A stretch of 64,000 bases of DNA from Phyto melanocephala (GCA_941918925.1 OW799235.1:43492701-43556700), one strand, 5' to 3'. Positions 36,102 to 47,662 are shown, counted from the stretch's first letter. The notes: a model not told the origin generated them from the letters alone. A program made the numbers and translations.

Positions 36102-36874
36102 TATGAAATGTGCAGTGGGCAAATGCAAGCAAAGTAACAGCAAAAAAACAAATGAGAAATTATATTAAAAACTAATAATTTGCGTATATTAAATAAAACG
36201 TTTGTGTTTTCAAACAGCTGTATCATTTTACAATCTTCCAAAAGATGAAGCTCGAAGGAAGTTGTGGGTAATTTTTTGCAAACGAGTGAAGCCTGTAAAT
36301 GTGGATAAAGAAAAAATTTGTGCTTTACATTTCAAGCAAGAAGATTTTGAAAGAGACTTGCAATTTGAAATGGGTAAGTTAAAACAAAATTAATTCTTGC
36401 AGTACATTACTAAGGCATTATGAATAGAATTTAGCAAACGGCGTGCAAAACTTTTAAGCCCCATGCAGTTCCGTCTTAAGACACTAGTGCTATTGAAAGT
36501 GAAACGAAAACTGCTAATAAAACTGAAGTTGCAAATGTATATGAAGGACTACATGAAACTGTAAGGCAAAATGATATTCCAAATACTTTTGAAAAAAAAA
36601 ATTGGTCGCGGAAAATGCTCCAAGGCCGACTGATTTTGAAGAAGATTGCCTCCAGACTTACAAAATATTTTTCAAATTAATTGGTAACAAGTTATTACTT
36701 TCAAGCGGATATTTACAAAAGCAATTGTTGGAAGCAAAAGAAATTGAAGCCAGTGAAGACGTGAAACAAAATTTTTTTAGGTGTCGAATGTATTTTAGAA
36801 TTGGGAAACTAAATGCCGAAATCGCTGAAAATACTTCTAAGCGAAAAAGAAAATTTGATAAAATAACAAAATGA
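36102..36874 (+). pseudogene. THAP-domain protein, degraded
   Basis: MKCAVGKCKQSNSKK at 36102 gives the first two cysteines of a THAP C2-C-H finger. After a gap of about 75 bp ending in TTTTCAAACAG (probable intron acceptor) comes YNLPKDEARRKLWVIFCKRV and ICALHFKQEDFERDLQ with the final C and H. Downstream frames (36602-36874) are lysine/glutamate rich (KQLLEAKEIEASEDVKQNFF) with no catalytic core seen. THAP fingers bind TIRs in P-element and Kolobok transposases, which fits the flanking inverted repeats. Confidence 0.6.
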
Positions 36875-36924
36875 ATTCTACACCTAATATAATAGTGAAA
36901 TATTGTAATAAAAATAATGAACAT

Positions 36925-37014
36925 ATATATATATATATATATATATATAAAGAATTTGTTTGCTTTTAAAACATTTAGTTAGAAAAATAACAGTTTGTCC
37001 CACTGTCATGTTTT

Positions 37015-37052
<38 letters not shown>
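36925..37052. repeat. two AT dinucleotide microsatellites
   Basis: AT runs at about 36925-36950 and 37017-37052. Confidence 0.9.
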
Positions 37053-37869
37053 CCAATGAAAACACAGCTTGAGTGACGTCAGAATTCCTACATGCGCAGA
37101 AATGTTTTTTTAGGGCTGCGTGATGGCGTAATCTTTATTAAATATTTCTTGGTAGCTGCTGCCAGGGTTGCCAGATAGTTGTTACCATTACAATCCCACA
37201 TTAAATTAAATGATTTAATTTTTGAAAGTTTGAATAATTTTTTGTCATAGTAAAAACTTTGTTACGTATACATAAGTAAACGTTTATAAAGAATGTGATG
37301 GGTAGGTGCAGTAAACAATAATAACAATTTTGCTTTTGTATAACATCACACACCATATGAAAAAAAAATCACTTAATAAACTTAAACATTTGCAAAAACA
37401 CAAATACATAAAAACAAATTTTTGTAGTTAACTATTTTATATTTATTTAAATATTCTAAAATAAAAAACAAAACAGTTATTAAAGTAAAAACTAACTTGA
37501 TTTTCCTTAAAAGTTGAAAAGTAAAACCAAATATAATAACAAAAGGCCCCTTGTACCAATTTGTTCCTCGTTCTCCGGTGTAAGAAAAAAGAAATAAATC
37601 TATTGCAGAGTTCGCCACGTACAGCGAATTTTGACCGACTCCATAATTGTACGCATTCTCATATACACAAATGTGGTCTATTTTTTACGTCGAATATTTG
37701 CGTCGAAAAATTCGTCGTCCGTCGCAATTGCGCGCCTATGTCTGTTATTTTCAGCATCGTATTCCATGAAAGACCTGGTGCTGTAAAAAAAAGACATAGA
37801 TCTAAATTATAAATATTTTTGAAAAGTAATCTAAAGTTTTCGGAAACATCTGCTTGTAAATATAACATT

Positions 37870-39395
37870 AGATAGAGTAAAATTTTCTTTTTCAAATAGA
37901 CGGCAATCTATTCTATGAAAGTTATGAACAGGAAAAAACTTAGGAATTTTATAGTTTTAATAGCATAAATTATCCGCTAATCTTCTGTTTTTTACACTTA
38001 AATGCCAGTGGAATTTTATTTGATTTAACATAGGCTTTGAACAAATATGATACTCATCATTTAAAGCGCAATTGATTTCTTCATCAGTTATGGGTGTCAT
38101 TTGCTTGGTTTTCAATATATAATTATTGAATAAATATTTTAAATCATTCACTAAACTTTCACTAAATTGTTTTGGCTAATCTAAGCCTTTAAAACACCAA
38201 AATTTGTTTAAACTATTATTAAACGAAGACTTAATAAGACGAAGTATACATCTTTAAAATTTATATCGCAGTCATTTGTGCAGATAACGTCAGATGATAT
38301 ATTAACTTTATATAAGTTTGTAACGATTGGTTTGAACACAAACCAATGTAACACCCTGTTGTTACGATCAAATACAATATTAAACCGTTATAATTCCTCT
38401 TTGCTAGTAAATGAAAAATAAAGAAAAGCAATATTACAACAACAATCTCTAGATTATAAATTAACAATGACAAAAATTCCATGCACATAAATTCTTAGGA
38501 ATGTTACAACAAACAATCTTTATGAATTTTAAGGAATTTTGTAACAAATGTTAAGAAATTTACATACTGGGTTAAAGTGCAGAACAACAACAATGCAATG
38601 AAAACTTTAGTATAAATAGGTGTCAATGAAGAAAACTAAGTAAGTCTGTTTTGAGCTAGGAAACGATCGACACGAAATAAAACCTCTTCGAATATTAAAC
38701 AAAAGGGTAAGTACCAAGTTATAACACGTAGACCTTTGTTTAGTGATTTTCTAGTCGTGTCGATCGTTTCCTAGCTCAAAACAGACTCACTTAGTTTTCT
38801 TCAATGACACCTATTTATACTAAAGTTTTCATTGATCGTAACAACAGGGTGTTACATTGGTTTGTGTTCAAACCAATTGTTACAAGCTGGTGCGGTCAGT
38901 AAGTTTCTTTAAATCTGCAATCGCTGATATCACAGCCCACTTAAAGCAATAATTATCTATATTCTGGACACTGATACATGCCTTTTTTTTCTTCCTGTTG
39001 TGGAATGAAAGATGAGTCCTTTATTTTTTGGCATTTATTTAAATTCAGCTGGATTTCGTAAGTTGAATTAATGTCCAACCACTATCTCTTTCTTGGAACT
39101 CTTCCATTCTACATAAAATATTTTGAGTTTTTCTGATGAATTTCTCATTATTTTTGTTTGAAATGAAGTATTTTCCAAATCCTCCTTAGTAGGCTTAGCA
39201 TATAGTGCATGCAGCTTTACATTTCTTTTTAGAGCACTATGTGCATCTAAGAAGGCAGCAAAATGACCAGAAAGACTATTTCATAAAAGTCTCTGTTAAA
39301 AGACATTCCTCATTTTCAAGTGAAAGTATTGAAAATCTCTTCTTAAACGCACTTTCTATTACACTAATACCAAACATATTCTCTTTTTTAAGTTT
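37870..39395 (-). pseudogene. family-B DNA-polymerase-like gene (Polinton/virus-like), broken
   Basis: Minus strand, N-terminal part first: near 39.1 kb an ERDSGWTLIQLT stretch, then KKACISVQNIDNYCFKWAVI near 38.95 kb. After the inverted LTR pair (38885-38319) it resumes with ESLVNDLKYLFNN, TPITDEEINCAL, EYHICSKPM and HLSVKNRRLADNLCY near 38.0 kb. From memory this order (xGSGWTL, KKAxINIxNxDxxCFKWA, LTxEE, CHICxKPF, DHCHxTGxYRGAAH) occurs upstream of a protein-primed type B DNA polymerase in repetitive animal sequences. The polymerase domain is absent, and frameshifts are frequent. Confidence 0.45.
38319..38885. repeat. inverted pair of LTR-like sequences
   Basis: Left arm starts TAACGATTGGTTTGAACACA and continues to AACGATCGACACGA near 38675. 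The right arm (38753-38885) is its inverse with about 225 bp deleted. Each arm holds GTATAAATAGGTG, a good TATA box, followed by about 40 bp of conserved downstream sequence, as in the U3/R part of an LTR. The pair lies inside the polymerase-like pseudogene. Confidence 0.7.
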
Positions 39396-39404
39396 ATAAG
39401 ACGA

Positions 39405-39973
39405 CTGGCCAAGCCCGGCGCGCGTTGCTACGCCCCTTAATGAATAAAAATGAATTTTAAATTTTAATTGAATATCAATTGCAAGGCTAAAAATTATAAC
39501 TTTTTTTATGGGCGTCGCACTGCCCACTTTTCTAATCACGAAACTGTATAGTCATGACAGCTCGATATGTGTGCAAAGTTTCAGAAAAATCGGTGAAGGT
39601 TAAGTAGCTGAAAATTATTGCTTTTTTATGGGCGTAACACTGCCCACTTTCTAATCAAGAAATTGTATAGTCATGACAGCTCAATATGTGTGCAAAGTTT
39701 CAGAAAAATCGGTCCAGTGCGAGTACCTCAAAATTATAACTTTGTTATGGGCGTGGCCCTGCAAACTTTTCTAATCACGAAACTGTATAGTCATGACAGC
39801 TCAATATGTGTGCAAAGTTTCTGAAAAATTGGTGAAGTGAAAGTACCTAAAATTTATAACTTATTTTAATGGGCGTAACCCCGCCCACTTTTTACCACAC
39901 ATAAAAACTCCCTGGAATATGTATAATAACTTGCTAACACACACACAGACAGAATTTCACTTTTGTATATAGA
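39405..39973 (-). mobile_element. non-autonomous Helitron, third copy
   Basis: On the minus strand 5' TCTATATACAAAAGTGAAAT at 39973 and 3' GCGCGCCGGGCTTGG then CCAG at 39405. About three internal tandem units. Its 5' end touches the 3' CTAG of the next copy with no bases between. Confidence 0.75.
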
Positions 39974-40449
39974 CTAGCCAAGCCCGGCGCGCATTGCTAC
40001 GCCCCTTAATGAATTTTAATCGCATTCTGAATTTTAATCGGATATTAAGTGCAAAGCTAAAAATTATAACCTTATAAAACCTTATAGTCATGACAGCTCA
40101 ATGTGTGTGCAAAGTTTTAGAAAAATCTGCCAGTGCAAGTACCTTAAAATAATAATTTTTTTTTTGAGCGTGGCCCTGTCCACTTTTCTAATCACGAAAT
40201 TATATAGTCATGACAGCTCAATATGTGTGTGCAAAGTTTCAGCAAAATCGATCTAGTGCAAGTAGCTTAAAATGATAACTTATTTTTTATAGGCGTGGCT
40301 CCGTCAATCACGAAATTGTATAATCATGAGAGTTTAAAAGGTGTGCGAAGCTAATTTTTTATAAGCGTGGTCCCGCCCACTTTTTACCACCCATATACAC
40401 GCTCTGGATTGTGTACAACAACTTGTCAAAGTTTGAGTCCGATCGGCTT
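39974..40449 (-). mobile_element. non-autonomous Helitron, fourth copy, truncated
   Basis: 3' end GCGCGCCGGGCTTGG then CTAG at 39977-39974. The interior units are eroded; the 5' end is lost where a TACCCTTCAC repeat begins at 40450. Confidence 0.75.
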
Positions 40450-40930
40450 TGTTTGTATCACTATTCATTTCATATGAAATGCGTACATACATATAAAAAA
40501 CATACATATATAAAAACATTCCATTGTAAAACAGGTGGTTGTGGTTTTTTCCTTATATCTCAGTTGTTTATGTACCGATTATTTTGATTTTCAATACCGA
40601 TCTGCTCCCGAATATATCCAATATGTCGGAGGGCTTCAAAAGGTTTCAAAATACTGACCAGACTGACAGAGCTTAATCGACTCCCCTATTCATAAGCTTT
40701 TAGAAAATGAAATTTTTAGAAATTTCACACGAAATGACAAACCTCTTCTTCGATTTATAAAATGTCGAATGTGATGGGTACGTGCAGTAAACAATAATAA
40801 CAATTTTGCTTTTGTATAATTAGACCAGACTGACAGAGCTTAATCGACTCCCCTATTCATAAGCTTTTAGAAAATTAAATTTTTAGAAATTTCACACGAA
40901 ATGACAAACCTCTTCTTCGATTTATAAATG
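40450..40930 (-). mobile_element. TACCCTTCAC repeat fragment with partial duplication
   Basis: Minus-strand core sequence without ends. A 107 bp piece (40657-40763) is repeated at 40824-40930. The roughly 55 bp between them (GTGCAGTAAACAATAATAAC and neighbours) also occurs at about 37290-37345. Confidence 0.65.
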
Positions 40931-41150
40931 AATCACAAACTTTTTAATGTCATTCTTGACTTCACTACACTTGGAGAATAATGGTAATAATAATAATTGA
41001 ACTAAGTAGTTTTAAATATATTGAATTTATATAAATCGTAAAACTTTTTTAATACACTTTTTTATATTACCATAAAACAATGGTAACACTTTTTATCACA
41101 CACACACAAGTAAGCAAGCTTAAAAATTGTATCAGAACATTATTAAATAT

Positions 41151-41822
41151 CAAGTAAGAGCGCTATATTCGGCCGTGCCGAATCTTATATACCCTTCACA
41201 ACGTGTAGTCATGCAATAACAGTAGTTTGTATCACCATTCATTCTATATGAAATACATACATACATATAAAAACATTCATATATAAAAACATCCCATTGT
41301 AAATTATAAATTTACGTATGTATGTAAAAAAAAAAAATAAAAAAAAAATTTTAAAAAAAATTTAAAAAAAAAATTTAAAAAAAAATATTAAAAAAAAATT
41401 TAAAACAAAATAATTAAAATATATATAATAAATTTAAAACAAAAAAAAATAAAAAAAAATTAAAAAAAATAATAAAAATATAAATAATATATTAAATAAA
41501 AAATAAAAAAAAAAATTAAAAAAAAAATTTTAAAAAAATAAAAAAAAATGTTTTTTGGCTCAGCTGGGATTCGATGCCACGTTTTCCCTAACCAGTATAT
41601 ACACATATTTTAATACCTCACCCGGGTCCAAGCGATGTCGGGGGGCTTCAAAAAGTTAATTGCAACATACACACGGACAGACTGTCAGAGCTTAATCGAC
41701 TCCTCTATTCATAAGCTTTCAGAAAATATATACTTTATGGGGTCGGAAATGAATATTGTAGAAATTACAAACGGAATGACAAAGCTATATATACCCTTGT
41801 GCACCACAGGTGAAGGGTATAA
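41151..41822 (-). mobile_element. TACCCTTCAC repeat, complete, CTGTGG subtype
   Basis: From the 5' hairpin at 41822 (CACCTGTGGTGCACAAGGG) to CAAGTAAGAGCGCTATATTC at 41151 on the plus strand, with an A/T tract at 41320-41555. Confidence 0.8.
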
Positions 41823-42921
41823 TAACGTAAATCTTTGCCTGTATGTATTTCTGTCTGCGACATATTATATATAACATATATACAAAATATTACGTTTTTT
41901 CTTTTCTTTATAAAAAAAAAATGGCGAAGTAGTATGGGGTTTACGATTAACGAATTTTTTTGTATTATTAATACTATACATACATACATAATACTAATTT
42001 TTATTGAACACACACAAATGGATACAGATTTGATTATACATAAACCCCTATGTATTTATGGTATATTATGTTTTACCATAGACATGAAAATCCTTTTTGT
42101 AATTTAAAACCCTATTATATAAATCATTCTGTTTTTTATATGACAACACTTTTAGCATAAACAGAACAAAGATCACTGTTTTGGGTTTGTAAATATTCTG
42201 AGAAAGAATGGGTTCCCACCGAATATTCTCTATCTACATAAACCTCTATGTATTTATGGTATAGCATCGTTAATCATAGCCGTGAACTTGCTTTCATAAT
42301 TTTAAAACCTTTATTATATGAATCATTCTGTTTTTGATATGACAACAATTTTTGCATAAACATTACGAACACTATTAGTATCTATAAAAACGCTACTGTT
42401 TTGGGTGTAGAAGCATGCTGAGAAAAAATGGGTTCCCAACTTACATTCTTATATAAACCTCTATGATTTATGGTATAGTATCGTGAACTTTCTTTTTATA
42501 ATGTAAACCCATTAATATAGGAACCTTTCTGTATTTAGTGTGGCAAGATTTTATAATTTTTATATGGCAACCCTTTAAGCGAACAAATCACATTACAATA
42601 TCCAAACCACAAACCATACAGTGTATGCATGCCTGATATCCAAGCCACATACCATATAGTGTAGACTCACCTGGGTCAGTAACTTCACAAAAAGACTACT
42701 ATATCCAAATTGTATTTGAATGTTGTAATATTTTTTTTCTGAAAGTCAGGCTCTTTGAAATCATTTTGGATTTATTAGGTTAAGCATACTATTACAAAAA
42801 ACTATTTAAAATTTATAATAAAGTTAATTTTGAATAAAATGAAAGCCGACTTAACCAAATAAACCTTTAACTAAAATAACTAACAATATAATAAATATAT
42901 ACGTATATCTCTTTCTTTTAG
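41823..42921. repeat. tandem repeats of about 205-225 bp, upstream of an exon
   Basis: From about 42020 to 42600 a unit with TAAACC-CTATGTATTTATGG, AATCATTCTGTTTTT-ATATGACAAC and AAAGAATGGGTTCCCA occurs two and a half times. A shorter doublet around CCAAACCACAAACCATACAG follows at 42600-42670. No coding sequence. The exon acceptor lies at 42921. Confidence 0.6.
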
Positions 42922-43115
42922 CGATTCGAGAGTCACAACGGTATTTTATACCACCAGTGTCTACTTTGCTCTCACTTAGTTTCATTATAATGGCAGCAGC
43001 GTTCTTTGGTTTTCAAAAGCTGAAAACTCGAGGTATTATTGTTAATTCGAATGATGAGGTCAACACCAATTTTTCCTACGACGAAAATAATTTTGAAGAA
43101 GTTAAAAAGGAGTAA
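42922..43115 (+). CDS. candidate host exon, membrane helix, possibly C-terminal
   Basis: Acceptor TTTCTTTTAG ends at 42921. Two bases complete a codon, then 63 codons run to TAA at 43113. The peptide opens IRESQRYFIPP, has a helix VSTLLSLSFIIMAAAFFGF, then a polar acidic tail ending FEEVKKE. A consensus donor GTAAGT overlaps the stop at 43112, so it is either the last exon or an internal one ending at 43111. Its entry phase matches the exit phase of the exon at 3650-3816. AT-rich DNA follows, with an AATAAA near 43435. Protein not recognised. Confidence 0.5.
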
Positions 43116-43957
43116 GTAACTAATAATATAGTATTCACAATTTCAACGAAAACATCTGTTTTTATAACCTAAAATTAAAACAGAAAATCTACATTCATAT
43201 GCATATATTTTTAATTTATCATTATTTTATGTTATTTTATAATAACAATGCAAAAATACTAAATACCATACCATTCATAGCTAGTTTTTTCTGAAGTCGG
43301 TGTAACAAGGCTTTCTTGATTGCAGTGTTTCCATTTAAGCACTTTTTTTAAATTAGCACTAAAATCTTAGAAAAAAGTTTTAAGTGCTTCTTTAACACTT
43401 TTTTTACTAATAAATTTCACTTTTGACATAAAAAAAAATAAAGTATTTTTTTTAGTGCAAGAAAAAATGTCTTCATATAATTTAGTGAAAACTTTTAGTG
43501 CTAATACAAATCGTAAATTATTTAAGATATTTAATAATAATATTAAAACTTATGATTGAAAATATTAAAATAATTGTAATTCAAATCCGGAAAGAGATAA
43601 TAATCTGATAATAATGAAAAATATTATAACGTATTTTTGACAAAACAATACATATCAGCATAGGTTTTTATTATTTTAGAAAAAAAATTTGACAAAACAA
43701 CACATGTTTACATATTTTCTTTTGTCAAAATGATAATGCACAAATTTGTGTATTGTTGTCAAGTTCACTTGTTTCTACAGTCAGTTGATCGTTTGCATTC
43801 ATTGTGACAAAACGTTTTATATTAACTAGAGTGCTTTTGTGAAGTGGTATTTAGCAAAATTAATAGAACATAATTTCAATCCAATGCTTTTGTCGTGTGC
43901 ACAACAAGCAAATTTATATATATTTTAACGAAATAAACTGTTTTTTAATAAAAAAAA
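43116..43957. other. non-coding; probable left part of the next transposon
   Basis: Contains TTTTTGACAAAACAATACA at about 43635 and ATTTGACAAAACAACACATG at about 43689. Inverted and direct partners lie at 46505 and 46703 beyond the following gene. Confidence 0.4.
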
Positions 43958-46203
43958 ATGTTTAGAGGAAGGTTTCTTACAGCTATGGCACAAAAAAATC
44001 TTCTATTAAAAAAAAAGAAAATACTAATTGCTGGGGAAAAAAATGATATTAAAAAAAATCAAAGTGTTTGTTTGAAGATGGAAGAATTATCGAACCATTT
44101 CCGAGTGAAACAGTAACATCATTTGATATTGGAGCAATTGAAACAATGTTGTCCAAAATTTATTCAAGTAATAAAATGACAACTGAACAATGTAATATTG
44201 AAATTGATGAAGATCCTTTTCATGAAACTGATTTTGATGACTTCGATTATGATCCCGATATGGATTCCACTCTCAACTACACTACAGAGAGCAATCGCGA
44301 AATAGCCAATATTCTTGATACCAATTTAAGTAATTGGGATTCCACTTATGTTGATGAAACTCAACTATTGGAGCTTCCATCTGCCTCATCATTTAAAATC
44401 AGTAATAGACTGAAAAAAAATTCTGGAAAAGAATACGTAATGTGTACAAAAAAAATTGTTCCAGGTAAAAAAACTAAACTGCTTTCTAAATGTAGAAGAT
44501 TGTGCAACACTAAAATAAATACCGAACAGCAGCAGAAAATTTTTAACTTATACTGGAGTTTGGGTAACTACAACAAACGTCGACAATATATATCAGGGTT
44601 AATAGAAGTGGAACTAAAGAAAACGGAAAAACTTAATAACTGTGGAAATCGGCAGTATAACTTTTTGTATCATTTTGAAATTAATGGCCAACGTACGAGA
44701 ATATGCAAACAATGTTTTTTAAAAATATTTGACGAAACGGCTCAAAGTATTACAACAATTACTAAATCAAAAGTAAAAAATAATTCAGACCAACTTGTTC
44801 AGTAGGACAAAAGAGGCAAACATTTTTCAAAACACAAATTGTCAACTGAAAAGTACCAGGAAGTGCTGGATCACATTAACAGTTTTCCAAAATATGAGAG
44901 CCACTATAGCCGGCGCCATACCAAGCAATTATATTTTGCAGGTAATCTAAGTTTAACAGAGTTATACAGACTATACACCGAAAATTGTTCTGGACCTGTT
45001 TCCAAGTCGATGTATCGGGAAATATTTCACAAATTTGACATTAAATTTAAAAAACCATATCTTGACGCATGCAACATGTGTGAGCGTTTAAGGATGGATA
45101 TTCACCAAAGTGCGTCAAATAAAGAGGAATTATTAGACCTTAAACAAAAACTAAAACACCATCACGACGCGGCAGATATGGCGTATATATCAAAAAAGCA
45201 TGACAAAGAACTTTCTTTAAAAGATAACTCTCTCAAAATGTATACTTTTGATTTGCAGCAATGTTTGCCAACTCCACATTTAAACGCTGCAATGTATTTT
45301 TACAAGCGACCATTGTGGACATTTAATTTTACAATACATGATGGAGCAACAAATGGTGCACATTGTTTCATATGGAATGAAACAATTGCGAAGCGTGGGG
45401 CAAACGAGATTAGTTCATGTATTTTTAAATATATTATGAAATTGCCGCAACATGTGAAGCAAATAATTTTATACAGCGACTCCTGCCCTGGCCAAAACAA
45501 AAATTCATATGTTTGCGCAGGTTTTAGAAGACCATCCATCCATAGAAATTATTGAACATAAGTGCCTCGTTGTTGGGCATACCCATATGGAATGTGACAC
45601 GGTTCACTCCCAAATAGAAAAAAAGAAGAAAAAATGTGTAAACTGCATTTATCACCCGCATGATTGGGCTACCTTAATAGCGACTACAAATCATAAATAT
45701 AGTGTAGTTGAGATGGAGCAGGATCAATTCTTTGACTTTGGTGCCCTACTAAAAAACAAATATACATGGAAAACTACAAATTCATCAGGTGAATATAATA
45801 TTTTTTTTAATATATATTTAATATAATTATAAACTTTTTCGATATTAAAGGTGACAAATTTCAATGGAATAAAGTACGTTGGCTCCGGTATGAGAAATCG
45901 AAGTTAGGATTTATTAAATACAAACTAAGTTTACAGCCAGATGAAGAATTCAAAGAGTTATATATAAAGCAGCGGCGACAGAAACTTACGAACGTAAAAT
46001 TAAACAAATGTTATTTTGAACCTTTGCCTATATCTTCGAACAAAAAAAAAGACTTACAGTCCGTTTTGCCGCTGGTCAATTCTGAGTTTCACAACTTTTA
46101 CAATAACTTAAATGTATCAGGTGAACAACCAGTAGAGATTGATTGGGATATTGATGAATATGAATACACGTATATCCAAATGAACAATTTTTGTACAACT
46201 TAA
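43958..46203 (+). pseudogene. SDSCPGQNKN / GHTHMECD family gene, nearly intact
   Basis: ATG 43958 (MFRGRFLTAMAQKN). A frameshift at about 44065 leads to an acidic region, then SKCRRLCNTKINTEQQQKIF and a C-x2-C region (ICKQCFLKIF). DKRGKH, FPKYESHYSRR, YLDACNMCERL, YTFDLQQCLP, ILYSDSCPGQNKN, VGHTHMECD and a WNKVRW tail follow in order. A GT-AG intron fits 45791-45851. Breaks: the early shift, TAG at 44803, a shift near 45515. The family is frequent and repetitive in arthropods (memory). Three aspartates (FDLQQ, SDSC, ECD) could be an RNase-H-fold triad. Probably a transposase, not proven. Confidence 0.65.
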
Positions 46204-47219
46204 CCTACATATGTATGTAGTTTTAAGCTAATATTATTTTTGTAAACTTTTTCCGTATTTAATACACATTGTATTTTGTATTTGTTTTTTTTTTATTTTA
46301 TATTAGGGAAATTAATACTTCCCACGTAATTTATTTATAATAAAATTTGAATTGTATTTGAAAAAACTAACATATCTCACTGAATTTTCTTTATTGGCTT
46401 TTAATAAAACCATAAAACTCATATGTGTTATGAATATTTCTTCTTTTAAAATATGATAAAGATTTTATTTAGAGTAAGCTTGATTTTTCGATCAAGAAAG
46501 TTTTTGACAAAACAACATATTTTAGTTTTTGGCCATTTTCTCGAACATCGTTTAAACCAGAAGAACGATATAAATCGGAAAGTAAAGCTAAGTGAATTCT
46601 CTACACCATCAATATGTAATATTATCCAAAAACTATCATTACAGGTTTCTGTGTCCTTACAAAAGTGTTTTTTTTGCTCTCCTGTAAAATTCTGTTTTTA
46701 GACATACATTGTTTTGTCAAAATTCCACAGATATAAATGGCCACATAGAAATACTATTTTAAATTGCATGCTGTGTATAAATGAATTTTAAGTGTGAGTG
46801 ACTGTAAATTAATCGATTATAGAATAAACAATTGAATGAATAAATATATGATTGAATAAATAGATGAAGGAATGAATGTATAAAAATAAAAAAATGCTTG
46901 ACCTGAAACAAATACAATAATATTACATGAAAGAAATATTGTAGGTTGCTCCTAGATGTTTTGGAACAATAGATTGCCCATACTGGCCAATGATTACCTA
47001 CTAAAGTTTTTTCCCGGGAAATGAAAAAAGTGGCTACGACTCAAAAGCATATGTTTTTATTGTGACATTTCTTTTCCATAAAAATATTTTCTTCAAGGTT
47101 CTTTTAACTTTATGTTTGGAAATATACATATTACAAATAATTTTATATACTTTTTGAGGTAATGTGTTAATTTTATAAACTTTTTTTCTTTCATATTAAA
47201 GGAAACGAAACTGTTTTAG
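46204..47219. other. non-coding; probable right part of the preceding transposon
   Basis: GTTTTTGACAAAACAACATA at about 46500 and CATTGTTTTGTCAAAA at about 46707 mirror motifs at 43635-43700. TTTTTTCCCGGGAAATG near 47010 resembles the CCCGGGAA ends of the hAT at 60.4 kb and may mark the left part of the next element. Confidence 0.4.
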
Positions 47220-47662
47220 ATGAAAAGTTCAATAGTAAGGAAGTTTTTTGAAAAGAAGGCTGGTGACACTGCTGTATGCTCTTTATGTGCAAAGATAATT
47301 TCATGTAAAGGCCGAAGCACCAGCGGATTAATTCGTCATTTGAGATTATGGCACACAGCAATCTGGGAGAAAAAGTTAGCTGATATAAAAAAATCAGAAA
47401 GAACTTCCGTCAAAAGTAAAAAAACTCAGCCCACGTTACCAATACTGCAAAATTTCCATAAAGAAAGAAGGAAGTGGTCAAAAAACTCAAAATCTTATTT
47501 ATGTATTTGTTAAATGCACTTGTAACTATTCGTCCAACACCGGTAGAAAGAGAAAAAGTGTTTTCTGTAACAGGGCAATTTGTTAATAAAATCAGATATA
47601 GACTTTCTCACCAGTCAATAAACGCTTTGAGCGTATTAAAAGATTATTTTCTAAGTACTTAA
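47220..47662 (+). pseudogene. hAT transposase deletion product (BED finger joined to C-terminus)
   Basis: The first frame begins MKSSIVRKFFEKKAGDTAVC with a BED finger (CSLCAKII, TSGLIRHLRLWH). The second, from 47513, holds the hAT C-terminal dimerisation motif (PTPVEREKVFSVTGQFVNKI, INALSVLKDYF). The catalytic middle of about 400-500 residues is missing. The BED finger is like that of the hAT at 60.4-61.7 kb. Confidence 0.7.

Larger units (their letters stand above)
35405..37735 (+). mobile_element. possible THAP-gene transposon with diverged inverted repeats
   Basis: Left GCGCATAACTGGGACGAACG, CGACGAATTT and right (inverse strand) GCGCGCAATTGCGACGGACG, ACGAATTT match imperfectly over about 30-40 bp, with further CGACGAA motifs inside. 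They enclose a THAP gene. No target duplication is visible. Confidence 0.4.
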
